From Paraburkholderia silviterrae (GTDB lineage Bacteria; Pseudomonadota; Gammaproteobacteria; Burkholderiales; Burkholderiaceae): a stretch of 64,000 nucleotides of DNA. Numbering within the stretch: position 1 is the first letter of the stretch; every line of letters begins with the position of its first letter. Made by a program: the position numbers and the translations under genes. The stretch lies in NCBI RefSeq assembly GCF_004353915.1, contig NZ_SMRP01000027.1:1-64000 (forward strand), read 5' to 3'. The notes beneath the pieces are model-generated. The model saw only the letters and a program-made list of their open reading frames with translations. It was not told the DNA's origin and made no database searches. This document shows, piece after piece, positions 50,262 through 59,937 of this stretch.

Positions 50262-50933
50262 ATGTCAGAACCGGTCCAGAAGGCCAAGGCGATGGAGCGG
50301 GCACTGCAGCATTTGCGCGGGAAGGTCATGTCGGGCGCACTCATGCCCGGCGAACAGATCCGCCAGCAAGAGATGGCCGAGGAGCTTGGGGTCAGCCGGG
50401 TTCCGCTGCGCGAGGCGCTGAACCTGCTTGCCGATCAAGGCTTGCTGGTGCACCGTCCCAACTCGGGCTACTTCGTTGCGAAGCGCGCGCCGGACGAACT
50501 GGCGCAGATCATGCGCATTCTTCAGTTGCTGGAAAACGAGCTACTGGCGTCGGTGCAGTGGCCCGACGACGTGTACATCGCGCAATTGCAGGCGCTCAAT
50601 GACCAGATGCGCGCGATCGCCGCTTCGGCGGACTGGACGCCGCTGGTCCGCCTGAACCGCGAGTTCCACTTGTCGATCTATGCGCTGTCGCCGTACAAGA
50701 TCATCCTCGAGGAGGTCAAGCGTCTGTGGACGATGGCCGACAGCTTCATCGCAACCACGATGTCCGACACGGGCGCACGGCTGCAAACCGTGAAAGAACA
50801 CGATCAATTGATTGCGAGCCTGGCCGCGCGCGATCGCACGTCGATTTTTGCGGCAATGGACACACACCGCGCCAGCACGGCCAGGGATCTGTCGCCGGGA
50901 ATATTGATGCTTCAGACACTCGCCTCGAATTGA
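50262..50933 (+). CDS. GntR-family regulator (FadR/FCD subgroup)
   Basis: 223 residues from ATG 50262, preceded by AAGGAGG. GntR winged HTH (about 8-72: GALMPGEQIRQQEMAEELGV, SRVPLREALNLLADQGLL, VHRPNSGYFV) and a C-terminal all-helical FCD-type domain with NREFHLSIY and a final His in AMDTHRA as metal/ligand residues. It diverges from the liv operon; the twin palindromes between them are of the size and symmetry typical for FadR-type dimers. Convergent with the reductase gene ending at 50955. Confidence 0.92.
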   Translation: MSEPVQKAKAMERALQHLRGKVMSGALMPGEQIRQQEMAEELGVSRVPLREALNLLADQGLLVHRPNSGYFVAKRAPDELAQIMRILQLLENELLASVQWPDDVYIAQLQALNDQMRAIAASADWTPLVRLNREFHLSIYALSPYKIILEEVKRLWTMADSFIATTMSDTGARLQTVKEHDQLIASLAARDRTSIFAAMDTHRASTARDLSPGILMLQTLASN

Positions 50934-50954
50934 AGAAGCGCTTGCGTCTCAAGA

Positions 50955-51908
50955 TCAAAGATCCAGCACCAGCACCCTGCTCAGCGCCCTGGAGCAGCAC
51001 GGCAGAAACTGGTCATTACGCGCCTTCTCTTCATCTGTGAGATACATGTCCCGGTGCTCGGGCGTTCCGGACAGCACCTGTGTCAAACAAGTCCCGCAAA
51101 CGCCTTGCGAGCACGACACCGGAATATCGATGCCATTGTCGAGCAGCACATCTGCCACGCTGCGGTCTTCGGGCACCGTCAGTCGAATCGACTTGCTTGC
51201 AATTTCGATCTCAAAGGCGGTGTTGACTTGTTCACCCGGGTTCTCCGGTGCTGCGAAGAACTCAAAATGAACGTTGCCGTCCGGCCATCCGAGACGTTTC
51301 GCCGAAGCCGTGACGAACTCGATGAACCCTGCGGGCCCGCAGACGTAGAGATGTGTTTCTTGCGCCGGCGCAGCCAGAACCTCGGCCATATCGATGGCGT
51401 CGCCCCGTTCGTCGAAGTAAAACCTGACGTTCCTCGCGAATGGACTCCCCAAAAGGTGCTCACGGAATGCCGTGCGCGATTGCGCGCGCGCGCAATAGTG
51501 CAGCTCGAAGGCGGATCCGGACGCGTGCAGTGTCTGCGCCATCGAAAGAAGTGGCGTGATGCCGATGCCACCCCCGATCAGGATCGAACGGTGCGCAGCC
51601 ACTAGCGGGAAATGATTCTTCGGCATGCTGATCGACAGGACGTCGCCCACTTGCACCGTTTCATGAACGGCAAGTGAACCCCCACGCGAATTCGGCTCAC
51701 GCAATACGGCAATCACGTACCGCCCGCTATCGTGCGGCGCATTGCAAAGCGAATACGGGCGTACCAATCCATTGGGCAAATGAATGTCGACATGTGCGCC
51801 TGCGGCGAACGCCGGGAGCGGCGCGTCGCCTGCCGCATGCAACTCAAGACTGACGATGCCGTCGGCCTCGACGATCTTTTTCTCTACACGTACATCAATC
51901 GTACTCAT
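50955..51908 (-). CDS. Second phthalate-dioxygenase-type reductase (PDR family)
   Basis: 317 residues from ATG 51908 with GAGG upstream; an alternative ATG at 51923 is possible. Same FMN - NAD - [2Fe-2S] order as the reductase at 38945: RPYSLCN, ILIGGGIGITPLL, CGPAGF, and C-terminal CSQGVCGTC with a later Cys in LPCCSR. No Rieske oxygenase is encoded next to it; the nearest oxygenases in the same leftward series are the FAD monooxygenase (which needs none) and the P450 at 61369, so it may be the P450's electron donor. 124 bp separate it from the FAD gene. Confidence 0.92.
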   Translation of the reverse strand: MSTIDVRVEKKIVEADGIVSLELHAAGDAPLPAFAAGAHVDIHLPNGLVRPYSLCNAPHDSGRYVIAVLREPNSRGGSLAVHETVQVGDVLSISMPKNHFPLVAAHRSILIGGGIGITPLLSMAQTLHASGSAFELHYCARAQSRTAFREHLLGSPFARNVRFYFDERGDAIDMAEVLAAPAQETHLYVCGPAGFIEFVTASAKRLGWPDGNVHFEFFAAPENPGEQVNTAFEIEIASKSIRLTVPEDRSVADVLLDNGIDIPVSCSQGVCGTCLTQVLSGTPEHRDMYLTDEEKARNDQFLPCCSRALSRVLVLDL

Positions 51909-52032
51909 CGCAACCTCAAACATGTGCTCGGGACGGCACGTCCGGCAACCCGGCCGGGAAGCTGGGCCGACCACGCGCCTTGCATCATAAAAAGCGGACT
52001 GTCGCCGATGCCCGCCGTCCCGCCTGAAAGAC

Positions 52033-53232
52033 CTAACGTGTTGTTGCGTCGTAGCCGAAGATCCACTCGGCGCGATGCGTCGTCGATTCCGGCGTGCGCA
52101 GGCCTTGCAGCATGAAGCCGAAGTTCCGCTTCATCCGGGCCCACGGTGAACGCAAATGCATGGTGGCGCCCCGCGCGCGGGCACCCAGTTGCACGCGGCT
52201 CGTGCGCGGAATTCGCTGGCGCTCGTACGCCACCAACGCCGCTTCAATACCCGCTCCGGCGTGCACAGAACCGATTGTGCCGGCGAGCTCGTAACCGTCC
52301 TCGATCGCCATCGCCGCACCCTGCGCGAGGAACGGCAGCATCGGATGCGCAGCGTCCCCGAGGAGCGTGACTCGCCCCTGCGACCAGCGACCCAGCGGAT
52401 CGCGGTCGTATAACGCCCACTTGAAACAGCCCTCCGCCTTGCTGAACGTCGTCAGAAGCTCCTGATTCCAGCCAGCGTACGTTTTGAGGATTTCATCGAC
52501 CGAACTCGGCGTGGACCACGATTCTTCGGTCCACTGATCGGTTTCATAGACCGCAACGAAGTTCACCATGGCGCCACCCTTGACGTAGTAGTGCACCACA
52601 TGGCCCTTCGGTCCCAACCAGTTCGAGGATGCAAGCTCCACATGGCCCTTCGGCAGCGCATCGACGGGCACCATGCCCCGCCAGCAAATGTTCCCGGTAA
52701 AACGGGGCTTTTCGTCGCCGAGAATGCTCCGCCGAATGGCGGAATGAATGCCGTCGGCACCGATGATCACATCGGCCTCGATCGTTTCGCCGCTTTCGAG
52801 CTTCAGGCTTGCGGCGTGCTGGTCCTGCTCTATCCCGGCGACGCGTTGGCCCAGCCGCAAGTCCGCATCGCCAAGCCGTTCAGTCAGCGCGTGGTGCAAG
52901 TCGGCGCGATGCACGTGATAGTAGCCAGCGCCATAGAGGCGCTCATACGTTCCCTTGATGGGCGTTCGGTAAAGCACGCGCCCGCTTCTCCAGTCTCGCC
53001 CCGTAAATGCCAGCGGTTCGCAAGCCAGATCGCGAATCAACGGCTCGACGCCGATCGCCCGTAGCACCTTGACCGCGTTAGGGCTCATCTGGACTCCGGC
53101 ACCGACCTCGCCGAGTTGGGGCGCCTGCTCAACGACGACAACCTCGCACCCGCGCTGGCGCAGGGCTATCGCGGCCGTCAAGCCGCCGATGCCCGCGCCG
53201 GCGATCGCAACCTTGGTTGAACGCAAACTCAT
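52033..53232 (-). CDS. FAD-dependent aromatic monooxygenase (salicylate / 3-hydroxybenzoate hydroxylase-like)
   Basis: 399 residues, overlapping the thioesterase stop by 4 bp. Group A flavoprotein hydroxylase: GAGIGGLTAAIAL (10-22), NAD/FAD motif IGADGIHSAIRRS and FAD ribityl motif LLGDAAHPMLPFLAQGAAMAIEDGYEL (two parts). It hydroxylates a phenolic acid with NAD(P)H and O2. Placement at the end of a side-chain-degrading series suggests that it opens the way to ring degradation after the side chain is shortened. Confidence 0.9.
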   Translation of the reverse strand: MSLRSTKVAIAGAGIGGLTAAIALRQRGCEVVVVEQAPQLGEVGAGVQMSPNAVKVLRAIGVEPLIRDLACEPLAFTGRDWRSGRVLYRTPIKGTYERLYGAGYYHVHRADLHHALTERLGDADLRLGQRVAGIEQDQHAASLKLESGETIEADVIIGADGIHSAIRRSILGDEKPRFTGNICWRGMVPVDALPKGHVELASSNWLGPKGHVVHYYVKGGAMVNFVAVYETDQWTEESWSTPSSVDEILKTYAGWNQELLTTFSKAEGCFKWALYDRDPLGRWSQGRVTLLGDAAHPMLPFLAQGAAMAIEDGYELAGTIGSVHAGAGIEAALVAYERQRIPRTSRVQLGARARGATMHLRSPWARMKRNFGFMLQGLRTPESTTHRAEWIFGYDATTR

Positions 53233-53675
53233 GCTGCCCTCTCCTTGCCTTGCCTCTCGCGAGGCATTGCGAACGTGGCGCTCGCCTTCGCGGCGATCTT
53301 CCCACTGTTATTCACTGACGAGACCATCACGGAAACGAACGCGAGGCTAGCCCCAATGCGATCGATCTTCACGGTCGCAATCGCGTCTTCGTCCCGAATG
53401 GCGCCGAGAAAGTTCACGTGGAAATCGACGGTCGCGACCGGGCAAAATTCACCGAGGTGACTGGCAATGGCGAGCACCATCACGGTATCCGCCAATGCAC
53501 AAATGGCTTGCCCCGAGATCACGCCATCAGGACGAGCGACGTGCGCGGAAACAGGCATCCGAACCACGATTGAGTCTTCGTCCACCGTCTCGACACGCAG
53601 CTTCAAGGACTGCACGAGCGGTGGAAAGACCCGGTCGGCGATTGACTGAAGCTCTGCGCTGGATAGCTTAGCCAT
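53229..53675 (-). CDS. PaaI-type hotdog-fold thioesterase
   Basis: 148 residues with start at 53675 (MAKLSSAEL), overlapping the hydratase/dehydrogenase by 8 bp; starts at 53681 or 53696 are possible. Hotdog marks: RPDGVISGQAICALADTVMVLA (helix, normally HNxxGxxHGG...) and TVDFHVNFLGAIRDED. The usual His-Gly-Gly is changed to SGQ, but the catalytic acid position is kept in ALAD. It releases CoA from a pathway thioester, preventing CoA sequestration. Confidence 0.82.
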   Translation of the reverse strand: MAKLSSAELQSIADRVFPPLVQSLKLRVETVDEDSIVVRMPVSAHVARPDGVISGQAICALADTVMVLAIASHLGEFCPVATVDFHVNFLGAIRDEDAIATVKIDRIGASLAFVSVMVSSVNNSGKIAAKASATFAMPRERQGKERAA

Positions 53676-55809
53676 GGGCATTCCCGGTCCGGTCACAAAA
53701 GCGCAGGCCCTTTTCAGCCATTTCCCTCAGGCTCTGGGGAGGCCTGAATCGGTCGCCATAGCGCACTGCCAATTCGTCACACTGACGAACGAACTCCGCA
53801 GTGCCAACGCCGTCGACGTGAGACAAAACTCCGCCGCGGCTCGACGGGAACGACCACCCCAGGACGGACGCGACATCGGCGTCGGCCGGATCTTCGAAGA
53901 TGCCCTCGTCCATCGCCCGGATGCTTTCCAGCGCCTGAATGTGAAGCAGCCGGTTTTCGATGTCCGTTTCGCCAGGCAACGACGACGTAGCGGGGAATTC
54001 TTTCGCGAGACCTGCCCAGGCCGTCTTGTCGCCATTGGGCGCGTAGTCGTAAATGCCCGCATTCACCTTGCGGCCGCGACGCTCGAGGTGCGAAGACAAC
54101 CGATCGAGGACGTGAAGCGCACGAACGAACGGCTCCTGCTTTTTGCTTTCGCCTGCAAGGCTGCCGATGATGTCGAGCAGGAGGTCCAAAGACGTCTGAT
54201 CCGCCATTGCCAGAGGGCCGATGGGCATACCCGCATTGATCGCTACGTTATCGACGACCTGCGGCGGCACCCCTTCTGCGAGCAGCAGCAGCGCCTCTCG
54301 TGTGTATGCGCCAACGACGCGACTGGTATAAAAACCGCGGCCGTCGCGCACCACGATCGGTGTCTTCCCAAGGATCTTGCAAAGGTCCAAAGCCTTCGCG
54401 ACAGCCGCGTCGGAAGTCGGCTCGCCGCGCACGATTTCCAGCAGCGGCATGCGGTCGACCGGTGCAAAGAAGTGCATCCCGACGAAGTTCCCGGGAACAG
54501 GACTGAGATTCGCGAGCGTCGTAATCGGCAGCGTCGATGTGTTCGACGCGAACAGCACGCCCGGCGCGGCTGCCATGGCGCGTCGCGTGACGTCCGCCTT
54601 GACGTCTTCGCGCTCCACGACTGCCTCGATAATGGCGTCTACGCCGGCGAGCCGTCCGAAGTCAGCAGCGGACTCGATCCGTGCGAGGATAGACACCATG
54701 TCCTTTTCTGTAACGTGCCCGCGTTCCAGCGCCTTTGCGAGGTTCTTCCTGATTGCCGCAAGACCCGCGTCGGCGCGTTCCTGTGTGGCATCGATGAGGA
54801 CAACTTCGAGCCCGGCGCGCGCTGCAGTATGCGCGATGCCGCCCCCCATGAGTCCCGCGCCAATCACGCCCACGCGTTTCGGCTTGAACGATGGGATGCC
54901 CGCCGGGCGCGCCTTCAATCGCCGCGCGGAATTCACGCCGTAGAACAACGTGTTGATCTTGTTCCTTGCGACATTCGACGAAGCAACGCCCGCGAAAAGG
55001 CGCGCTTCGATCTTCAGACCCGCGTCGATCCCTCGCTCGACGCCGTGATGCAGCGCCTGCAGGATCGCACCAGCCGCGGGGTCGTCAGGCGACGTCTTGC
55101 GGCGAAGCTTGGGCCAGGCACCCATGAAGAACAGGCGGCCCTTCATCGATTGCGGATCGTTGCCCGGCACGGCATATCCGTCACGATCCCACGGCTGCGT
55201 TGCATTGGGGGCCGCAAGCAGCCATGCCTTTGCGGCGCCCAGAAGGTCGGCGGCGGGGACCACTTCGTCGATGATGCCGAGCGCGGCGGCGTCGCGAACC
55301 TTTAAGAGCTTGCCTTCAAGCATGAGCGGAGCCGCCTGCGCGATACCGATGAGACGCGCAAGTCGCTGCGTTCCACCCGCGCCAGGCATCAGGCCAAGCG
55401 TGACTTCGGGCAGACCGATACGGGTCGCTTCGTTATCGGCGGCAATGCGGTGATGGCAGGCCAGCGCGACCTCGAGACCGCCGCCAATGGCCGAGCCGTT
55501 GATCGCTGCAACGACCGGCTTTGCGCACGTCTCCAGCCGGCGCAGGCAAGCACCAATGGCCTTGACCAGTTCCAGCGCGGCATCCGGCGTTCGAGCGGCC
55601 CGCAACTCGTCCAGGTCGCCGCCGGAAATAAAGTCCTTCTTTGCGGACGCCACGATGACGCCCTTTACGTTGTCGTCATTGATGACGGCGTCGACTGCAT
55701 CAACGAAAGCCGCGATCGCGGCGCGATTCTTGACGTTGACCGGCAAGCCCGCGACGTCCCACGTCAAGGTCGCAATGCCAGTGTTCGGGTCCAGTGAAAC
55801 TTCAATCAT
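53668..55809 (-). CDS. Bifunctional enoyl-CoA hydratase / 3-hydroxyacyl-CoA dehydrogenase (FadB/FadJ type)
   Basis: 713 residues from ATG 55809. N-terminal crotonase (about 1-190) with FISGGDLDEL, catalytic Glu pair in GGGLEVALAC and LPEVTLGLMPGAGGTQRL. Then the NAD-binding domain (about 315-490) VGVIGAGLMGGGIAHTAA and HFFAPVDRMPLLEIV with the catalytic His, followed by the C-terminal helical domain. It carries out two successive steps of beta-oxidation, with the thiolase encoded 14 bp upstream. Confidence 0.93.
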   Translation of the reverse strand: MIEVSLDPNTGIATLTWDVAGLPVNVKNRAAIAAFVDAVDAVINDDNVKGVIVASAKKDFISGGDLDELRAARTPDAALELVKAIGACLRRLETCAKPVVAAINGSAIGGGLEVALACHHRIAADNEATRIGLPEVTLGLMPGAGGTQRLARLIGIAQAAPLMLEGKLLKVRDAAALGIIDEVVPAADLLGAAKAWLLAAPNATQPWDRDGYAVPGNDPQSMKGRLFFMGAWPKLRRKTSPDDPAAGAILQALHHGVERGIDAGLKIEARLFAGVASSNVARNKINTLFYGVNSARRLKARPAGIPSFKPKRVGVIGAGLMGGGIAHTAARAGLEVVLIDATQERADAGLAAIRKNLAKALERGHVTEKDMVSILARIESAADFGRLAGVDAIIEAVVEREDVKADVTRRAMAAAPGVLFASNTSTLPITTLANLSPVPGNFVGMHFFAPVDRMPLLEIVRGEPTSDAAVAKALDLCKILGKTPIVVRDGRGFYTSRVVGAYTREALLLLAEGVPPQVVDNVAINAGMPIGPLAMADQTSLDLLLDIIGSLAGESKKQEPFVRALHVLDRLSSHLERRGRKVNAGIYDYAPNGDKTAWAGLAKEFPATSSLPGETDIENRLLHIQALESIRAMDEGIFEDPADADVASVLGWSFPSSRGGVLSHVDGVGTAEFVRQCDELAVRYGDRFRPPQSLREMAEKGLRFCDRTGNAHG

Positions 55810-55823
55810 GTTTGCGCCCTCGA

Positions 55824-57035
55824 TCAGATTCTTTCGATTACCGTTGCGACCGCCATGCCGAGGCCCGTGCACATGGTGGCGACGCCAATGCGCGCATCGC
55901 GACGCTCCAGTTCGTCGACCAGCGTGCCGACGAGCATGCCGCCCGTGGCGCCAATCGGATGACCCAGCGCGATGGCGCCGCCATTCACGTTGACCTTCTC
56001 CGGGGCGACGCCCGTGTGTTTGTTGAAGTAAAGGACGACCGAAGCGAATGCCTCGTTGACCTCGAATAGATCGACGTCCTGAAAGTCCAGCCCGCATCGC
56101 GCCAGCGCGCGTCGGCTGGCTTCTACAGGGCCGGTCAGCATGATGCAGGGCTCAATGCCGACCTGTGCGATCGCTCGAATCCTGGCTCGCGGCCGGATAC
56201 CCATGGATTGCGCGCAGGCCAGGTTGCCGATTACGACCGCCGAGGCACCGTCCGCGATACCCGAAGAATTGCCTGCATGATGAACGTGGAGCAGGCGGTC
56301 GAGTTGCGGATAGCGGCGGCGGATGGTGATGTCGTAGCCTGCATCGGCTGCGCGCTCAAAGGACGGCTTGAGCTTAGACAGACTTTCGATGGACGTTTCC
56401 CGGCGGATGAGCTCGTCGTGATCGAGCATCAGCGTTCCGTTGCTATCGTGAACCGGTACGATCGAGCGGCTGAATGCCCCGTCCGAAACGGCCTTCGCCG
56501 CGCGCTGGTGCGATTGTGCCGCCCATGCATCGACGTCTTCGCGACTAAAGCCCTCGAGAGTAGCGATCAGATCGGCCGACACGCCTTGCGGCGTGGCCCA
56601 TGACCTGTCGTTGAAGAATGTATCGCTCACTGTGGGGCCGCCCGTTGCGAGCATCGGGACGAGCGACATCATTTCAATGCCGCCTGCCACGAATAGATCG
56701 CCTTGTCCCGCCATGACCTTGGAGGCAGCAATATTCAATGCTTCGAGACCGGAGCCGCAGAATCGTGCGACGGTACTGCCCGCGACCGAATCGTCGTAGC
56801 CGGCGTACAGTGCCGCCGACCGCGCGAGATTCGCGCCCTGATCGTTTACGGCCTCCGCGCAACCGAAAATCACATCCTCAACTTTCTTGCTGTCGAAGCC
56901 CGGGTTGCGTGCCGGAATGGCTTTCAGTAATTCACTGGCAAGCTCGACGGGTGACAGCGTGTGAAGCCCCCCGTCTTTCTTGCCACGTCCGCGTGGTGAG
57001 CGCACTGCGTCGAAAATATAAGCGTCGTGTGTCAT
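55824..57035 (-). CDS. Acetyl-CoA C-acyltransferase (thiolase)
   Basis: 403 residues from ATG 57035 (MTHDAYIFD); the 13-residue extension lacks a ribosome site. Thiolase marks: acylated Cys in RFCGSGLEA (about 92), VNEAFASV, GGAIALGHPIGATGG (His) and C-terminal MCTGLGMA (Cys). It cleaves a 3-ketoacyl-CoA. It pairs with the hydratase/dehydrogenase gene; a gap of 220 bp with a hairpin separates it from the ligase gene upstream, so a separate promoter or processing site may exist. Confidence 0.92.
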   Translation of the reverse strand: MTHDAYIFDAVRSPRGRGKKDGGLHTLSPVELASELLKAIPARNPGFDSKKVEDVIFGCAEAVNDQGANLARSAALYAGYDDSVAGSTVARFCGSGLEALNIAASKVMAGQGDLFVAGGIEMMSLVPMLATGGPTVSDTFFNDRSWATPQGVSADLIATLEGFSREDVDAWAAQSHQRAAKAVSDGAFSRSIVPVHDSNGTLMLDHDELIRRETSIESLSKLKPSFERAADAGYDITIRRRYPQLDRLLHVHHAGNSSGIADGASAVVIGNLACAQSMGIRPRARIRAIAQVGIEPCIMLTGPVEASRRALARCGLDFQDVDLFEVNEAFASVVLYFNKHTGVAPEKVNVNGGAIALGHPIGATGGMLVGTLVDELERRDARIGVATMCTGLGMAVATVIERI

Positions 57036-57104
57036 GAGAGTAAAAGTCTCCCCCGTGCCCTGCATGGCAGGCACGTATTCAGCGTTGAAGGTGTAAGAGC
57101 AGCC

Positions 57105-57118
57105 GTGGCGTTCGCCAC
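57105..57118 (-). other. Hairpin in the ligase-thiolase gap
   Basis: GTGGCG-TT-CGCCAC, a perfect 6-bp dyad inside the 57036-57255 stretch. Without a T-run it is not a clear terminator; it may be an operator or mRNA-processing element that splits the series into two transcripts. Confidence 0.35.
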
Positions 57119-57255
57119 CTGTCTATGGTGTGGCGGCGCCGGCGACGAAGCGTCTGGTCTAACTGCCGGTTTTCATGGCGAGGGCACTCCCTGCGCCTTG
57201 CAGCACAGCAAGGCACAGCAGATTAAAATCGGTGAGTGGTACCGCAGTGGCGCCG

Positions 57256-58821
57256 CTACTTCGCTAGCGCCTCCTCCCTTAGCTGAGCCTTGCGGATTTT
57301 TCCCGCGCCGCTCAGGGGGAGCCCCGCCTCGCGAATCTCATAACTGCGAGGCCGCTTGTATCCCGCGATACGCGTCCGGCAGTGTTCATCGAGCTCCGCC
57401 TCTGTGAGCGCTGTGCCGGGACGCCTGACCACGACCGCGTGGATGCGCTCTCCCCATTTGGGATCCGGGAGACCAATGACCGCACACGCTGCCACACAGG
57501 GATGACTCGAAAGCGCACTCTCGACTTCGACGGAATAGACGTTTTCTCCGCCAGTGACGATCATGTCCTTGATTCGATCGACGATCGTCACAAAGCCATC
57601 GCCATCGATCGAACCAACGTCGCCGGTATAGAGCCATCCATTGCGAAGTACCGCTTCTGTCGCGGTGGCATTTCGCCAATACCCTTGCATCATTTGCGGA
57701 CCACGCACGACGATTTCACCGGGCTCACCGTCTTTGAGTGGCAATCCGTCCGCGCCCCTGACCTCCACCTCCGTCATCGGCAATGCCTGGCCCGCGCTGC
57801 GGAGCTTGCCGGCAAGCGGGCCGTCCAGCACGTGGCGTTCGGGCGGCAGCGTCGAGCAGGCACCGCAAAGCTCCGTCATGCCATAGAACTGCCTGAATCG
57901 CGCTTTCGGCATGGCCTGCATCAGCCGCTGCAAAAGCGGCGCTGCGATCGACGATCCACCATAGGCGACGGTTCGAATATTCATCAACACCGAGGTCTGG
58001 TCGACGCTGAGCTGATCCAGCATGGTCGCGAGCATCGTCGGCACGAGATTGACTTCGGTAACGCCCACTTCCGCGATTCGCTCGATGGCCAGAGCCGGCC
58101 CAAAACGCGGCAAGAACGCGTGCGCACCGGCGGCGACCGTCAATGCCAGACCAATGCCGAAGTCGGCGAGATGGAACATCGGTGTCGCATGCAGATAGAC
58201 GCTATCGGCCTGAAACTGAAGCGCGCTGGCCATCACCAGTGCCTGCACAGCGAATGACTTATGCGAAAGCATGACCCCCTTCGGCCGGCCTGTCGTTCCT
58301 CCGGTATAGAAGATCGCGGCGGTCGACTCATCGCTGTTCAGAGGCAGCATTCTCGCCGGTTCAATCTGGCGTAACGTCGCAAGCGCTACGACCGGGACGG
58401 ACGAAATGGCTTCTGTCGTCGCCTCGGCCGCCTCCAGCGAAATCAACATTCGGAGGCTTGCTACGGACTTTGCAATGTCGAGCGCAATGTCTGCATGGTC
58501 CCCATCGAACGCGAGACAACTCACTTGCGCATCGTTAAGGATATCTACGATTTCGGACGCTGCAAGACGATGGTTGATCGGCACCAGCACGGCACCCGCT
58601 GCCCAGATCGCATACTGCGCCTCCAGAAATTCGGGCCGATTGAGCGAGAGCAGCGCTATACGATCGCCGGGATGGACGTCAAACGCTGGCAAAGCACCCG
58701 CTACCCGATGCACCCGTCCGGCGAATGCCTTCCAGGACAGTGCGCCGGGGCCGGCAATCGCGAGACCGTCGGGGTTGATTTGAGCCGCCCTCGTCACTGA
58801 GGACGTCAGACACAGATTCAT
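57256..58821 (-). CDS. AMP-forming acyl-CoA synthetase
   Basis: 521 residues. ANL marks: IFYTGGTTGRPKGVMLSH, YGMTELCG, GWLYTGDVGSID, RIKDMIVTGGENVYSVEVE and the C-terminal catalytic Lys in GAGKIRKAQL. It activates the acid produced by the alcohol and aldehyde dehydrogenases encoded just upstream (12 bp), feeding the beta-oxidation genes downstream. Different subfamily from the ligase at 26920. Confidence 0.92.
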   Translation of the reverse strand: MNLCLTSSVTRAAQINPDGLAIAGPGALSWKAFAGRVHRVAGALPAFDVHPGDRIALLSLNRPEFLEAQYAIWAAGAVLVPINHRLAASEIVDILNDAQVSCLAFDGDHADIALDIAKSVASLRMLISLEAAEATTEAISSVPVVALATLRQIEPARMLPLNSDESTAAIFYTGGTTGRPKGVMLSHKSFAVQALVMASALQFQADSVYLHATPMFHLADFGIGLALTVAAGAHAFLPRFGPALAIERIAEVGVTEVNLVPTMLATMLDQLSVDQTSVLMNIRTVAYGGSSIAAPLLQRLMQAMPKARFRQFYGMTELCGACSTLPPERHVLDGPLAGKLRSAGQALPMTEVEVRGADGLPLKDGEPGEIVVRGPQMMQGYWRNATATEAVLRNGWLYTGDVGSIDGDGFVTIVDRIKDMIVTGGENVYSVEVESALSSHPCVAACAVIGLPDPKWGERIHAVVVRRPGTALTEAELDEHCRTRIAGYKRPRSYEIREAGLPLSGAGKIRKAQLREEALAK

Positions 58822-58833
58822 CGTCTCACCTTG

Positions 58834-59937
58834 CTAGATACTCAATACGGTACGAATGCCCACGCCGTTGCGCATATCCTCAAACGCTTCGTTGATCTCT
58901 TCCAACGGGCGCTCCCTCGTAACGAGGCTTTTCAGGTCGAGGCCATGCGTGCAGCACAGGTCGAGATATCGGGTCATGTCGCGTTGCGGGTGGCAGTTCC
59001 CTAGAAAGGATCCCTTAATACTGAGCTGCTTGAGCACAACGTCCAGGGCCGGCACGGCGATGGCCGTTCCACCCTTCGCCACACCGATCAGGACGATTTG
59101 CCCGCCTCTCTTGACCAGCTTCGCGGCCATCTCCATGGTCGTAGCCGCGCAAACACCGTCGAAGACGTAGTCGAAGCCCTCGCCTCCCACAGAGGCCAAT
59201 GCATCGGTTATCAAGGTTTCGCCGGCGCTGTCGAATGCGGCAGTGACACCCATCGTCACGCCCTTGTCACGCCGCGCCCCGTGCGGATCGATGCCGACGA
59301 GCGTCTTCACACCCGCGAGTACCAATCCCTGGACCGTGGAGAGACCAATCCCGCCCAATCCAATAACAGCCGCCGTTTTCCCGGGACTCACCTGCGCAAT
59401 GTTGAACACCGAACCCAGTCCCGTCTGCACCGCGCACCCAACTACAGCGGCTTCACTCAGTGGGACGCCGTCCGGCACCAGCACGACACCCGCCCGCTCG
59501 ACCAACGCATACTCGGCAAACGCGCCCAGGCGCAATCCCTGGGTGATACTTGCGCCGTTGCGCGTTAATCGCGAGGCACCGGGCGTGGCCGAGGTTGCGG
59601 GACTCTGCGCGGCCTGGCACAGCACGGGTTGATCGCGCAGGCAGAATTCGCACCGGCCGCAGGGCGGTCTCATCGACAGTACAACGCGATCGCCAATCTT
59701 CAAGTCGTCCACGCCGGACCCGAGGGCTTCTACGGTCCCAGCGGCTTCGTGTCCGAGAATGGCTGGCAACGGATACGGCATGGCTCCATCGACGATGCCC
59801 AGGTCCGAGTGGCAGACTCCACAATGACGAATCCGGACAAGGACCTCGCCCTCGCGAGGATCGTCGATTTGCACATCGTCGACGATCCTGAGCGGGCTGC
59901 CCGGTGACTCGAGCAAGGCGGCACGCATTGTCCGCAT
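58834..59937 (-). CDS. Zinc-dependent alcohol dehydrogenase (MDR)
   Basis: 367 residues from ATG 59937 with GGAGG 8 nt upstream, sharing one base with the ALDH stop. GroES-like part: catalytic zinc ligands in CGVCHSD and GHEAAG, structural zinc CGRCEFCLRDQPVLC (four Cys), then Rossmann AVIGLGGIGLS. Class III/benzyl alcohol type (near AdhC and XylB). It oxidises the primary alcohol presumably made by the P450. Confidence 0.92.
   Translation of the reverse strand: MRTMRAALLESPGSPLRIVDDVQIDDPREGEVLVRIRHCGVCHSDLGIVDGAMPYPLPAILGHEAAGTVEALGSGVDDLKIGDRVVLSMRPPCGRCEFCLRDQPVLCQAAQSPATSATPGASRLTRNGASITQGLRLGAFAEYALVERAGVVLVPDGVPLSEAAVVGCAVQTGLGSVFNIAQVSPGKTAAVIGLGGIGLSTVQGLVLAGVKTLVGIDPHGARRDKGVTMGVTAAFDSAGETLITDALASVGGEGFDYVFDGVCAATTMEMAAKLVKRGGQIVLIGVAKGGTAIAVPALDVVLKQLSIKGSFLGNCHPQRDMTRYLDLCCTHGLDLKSLVTRERPLEEINEAFEDMRNGVGIRTVLSI

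Noticed and set aside
53674..55305. 543-residue open frame antisense to the hydratase/dehydrogenase gene
   Set aside because: It lies fully opposite a gene with complete catalytic motifs and has an Arg/His/Asp-rich composition typical of antisense shadows.
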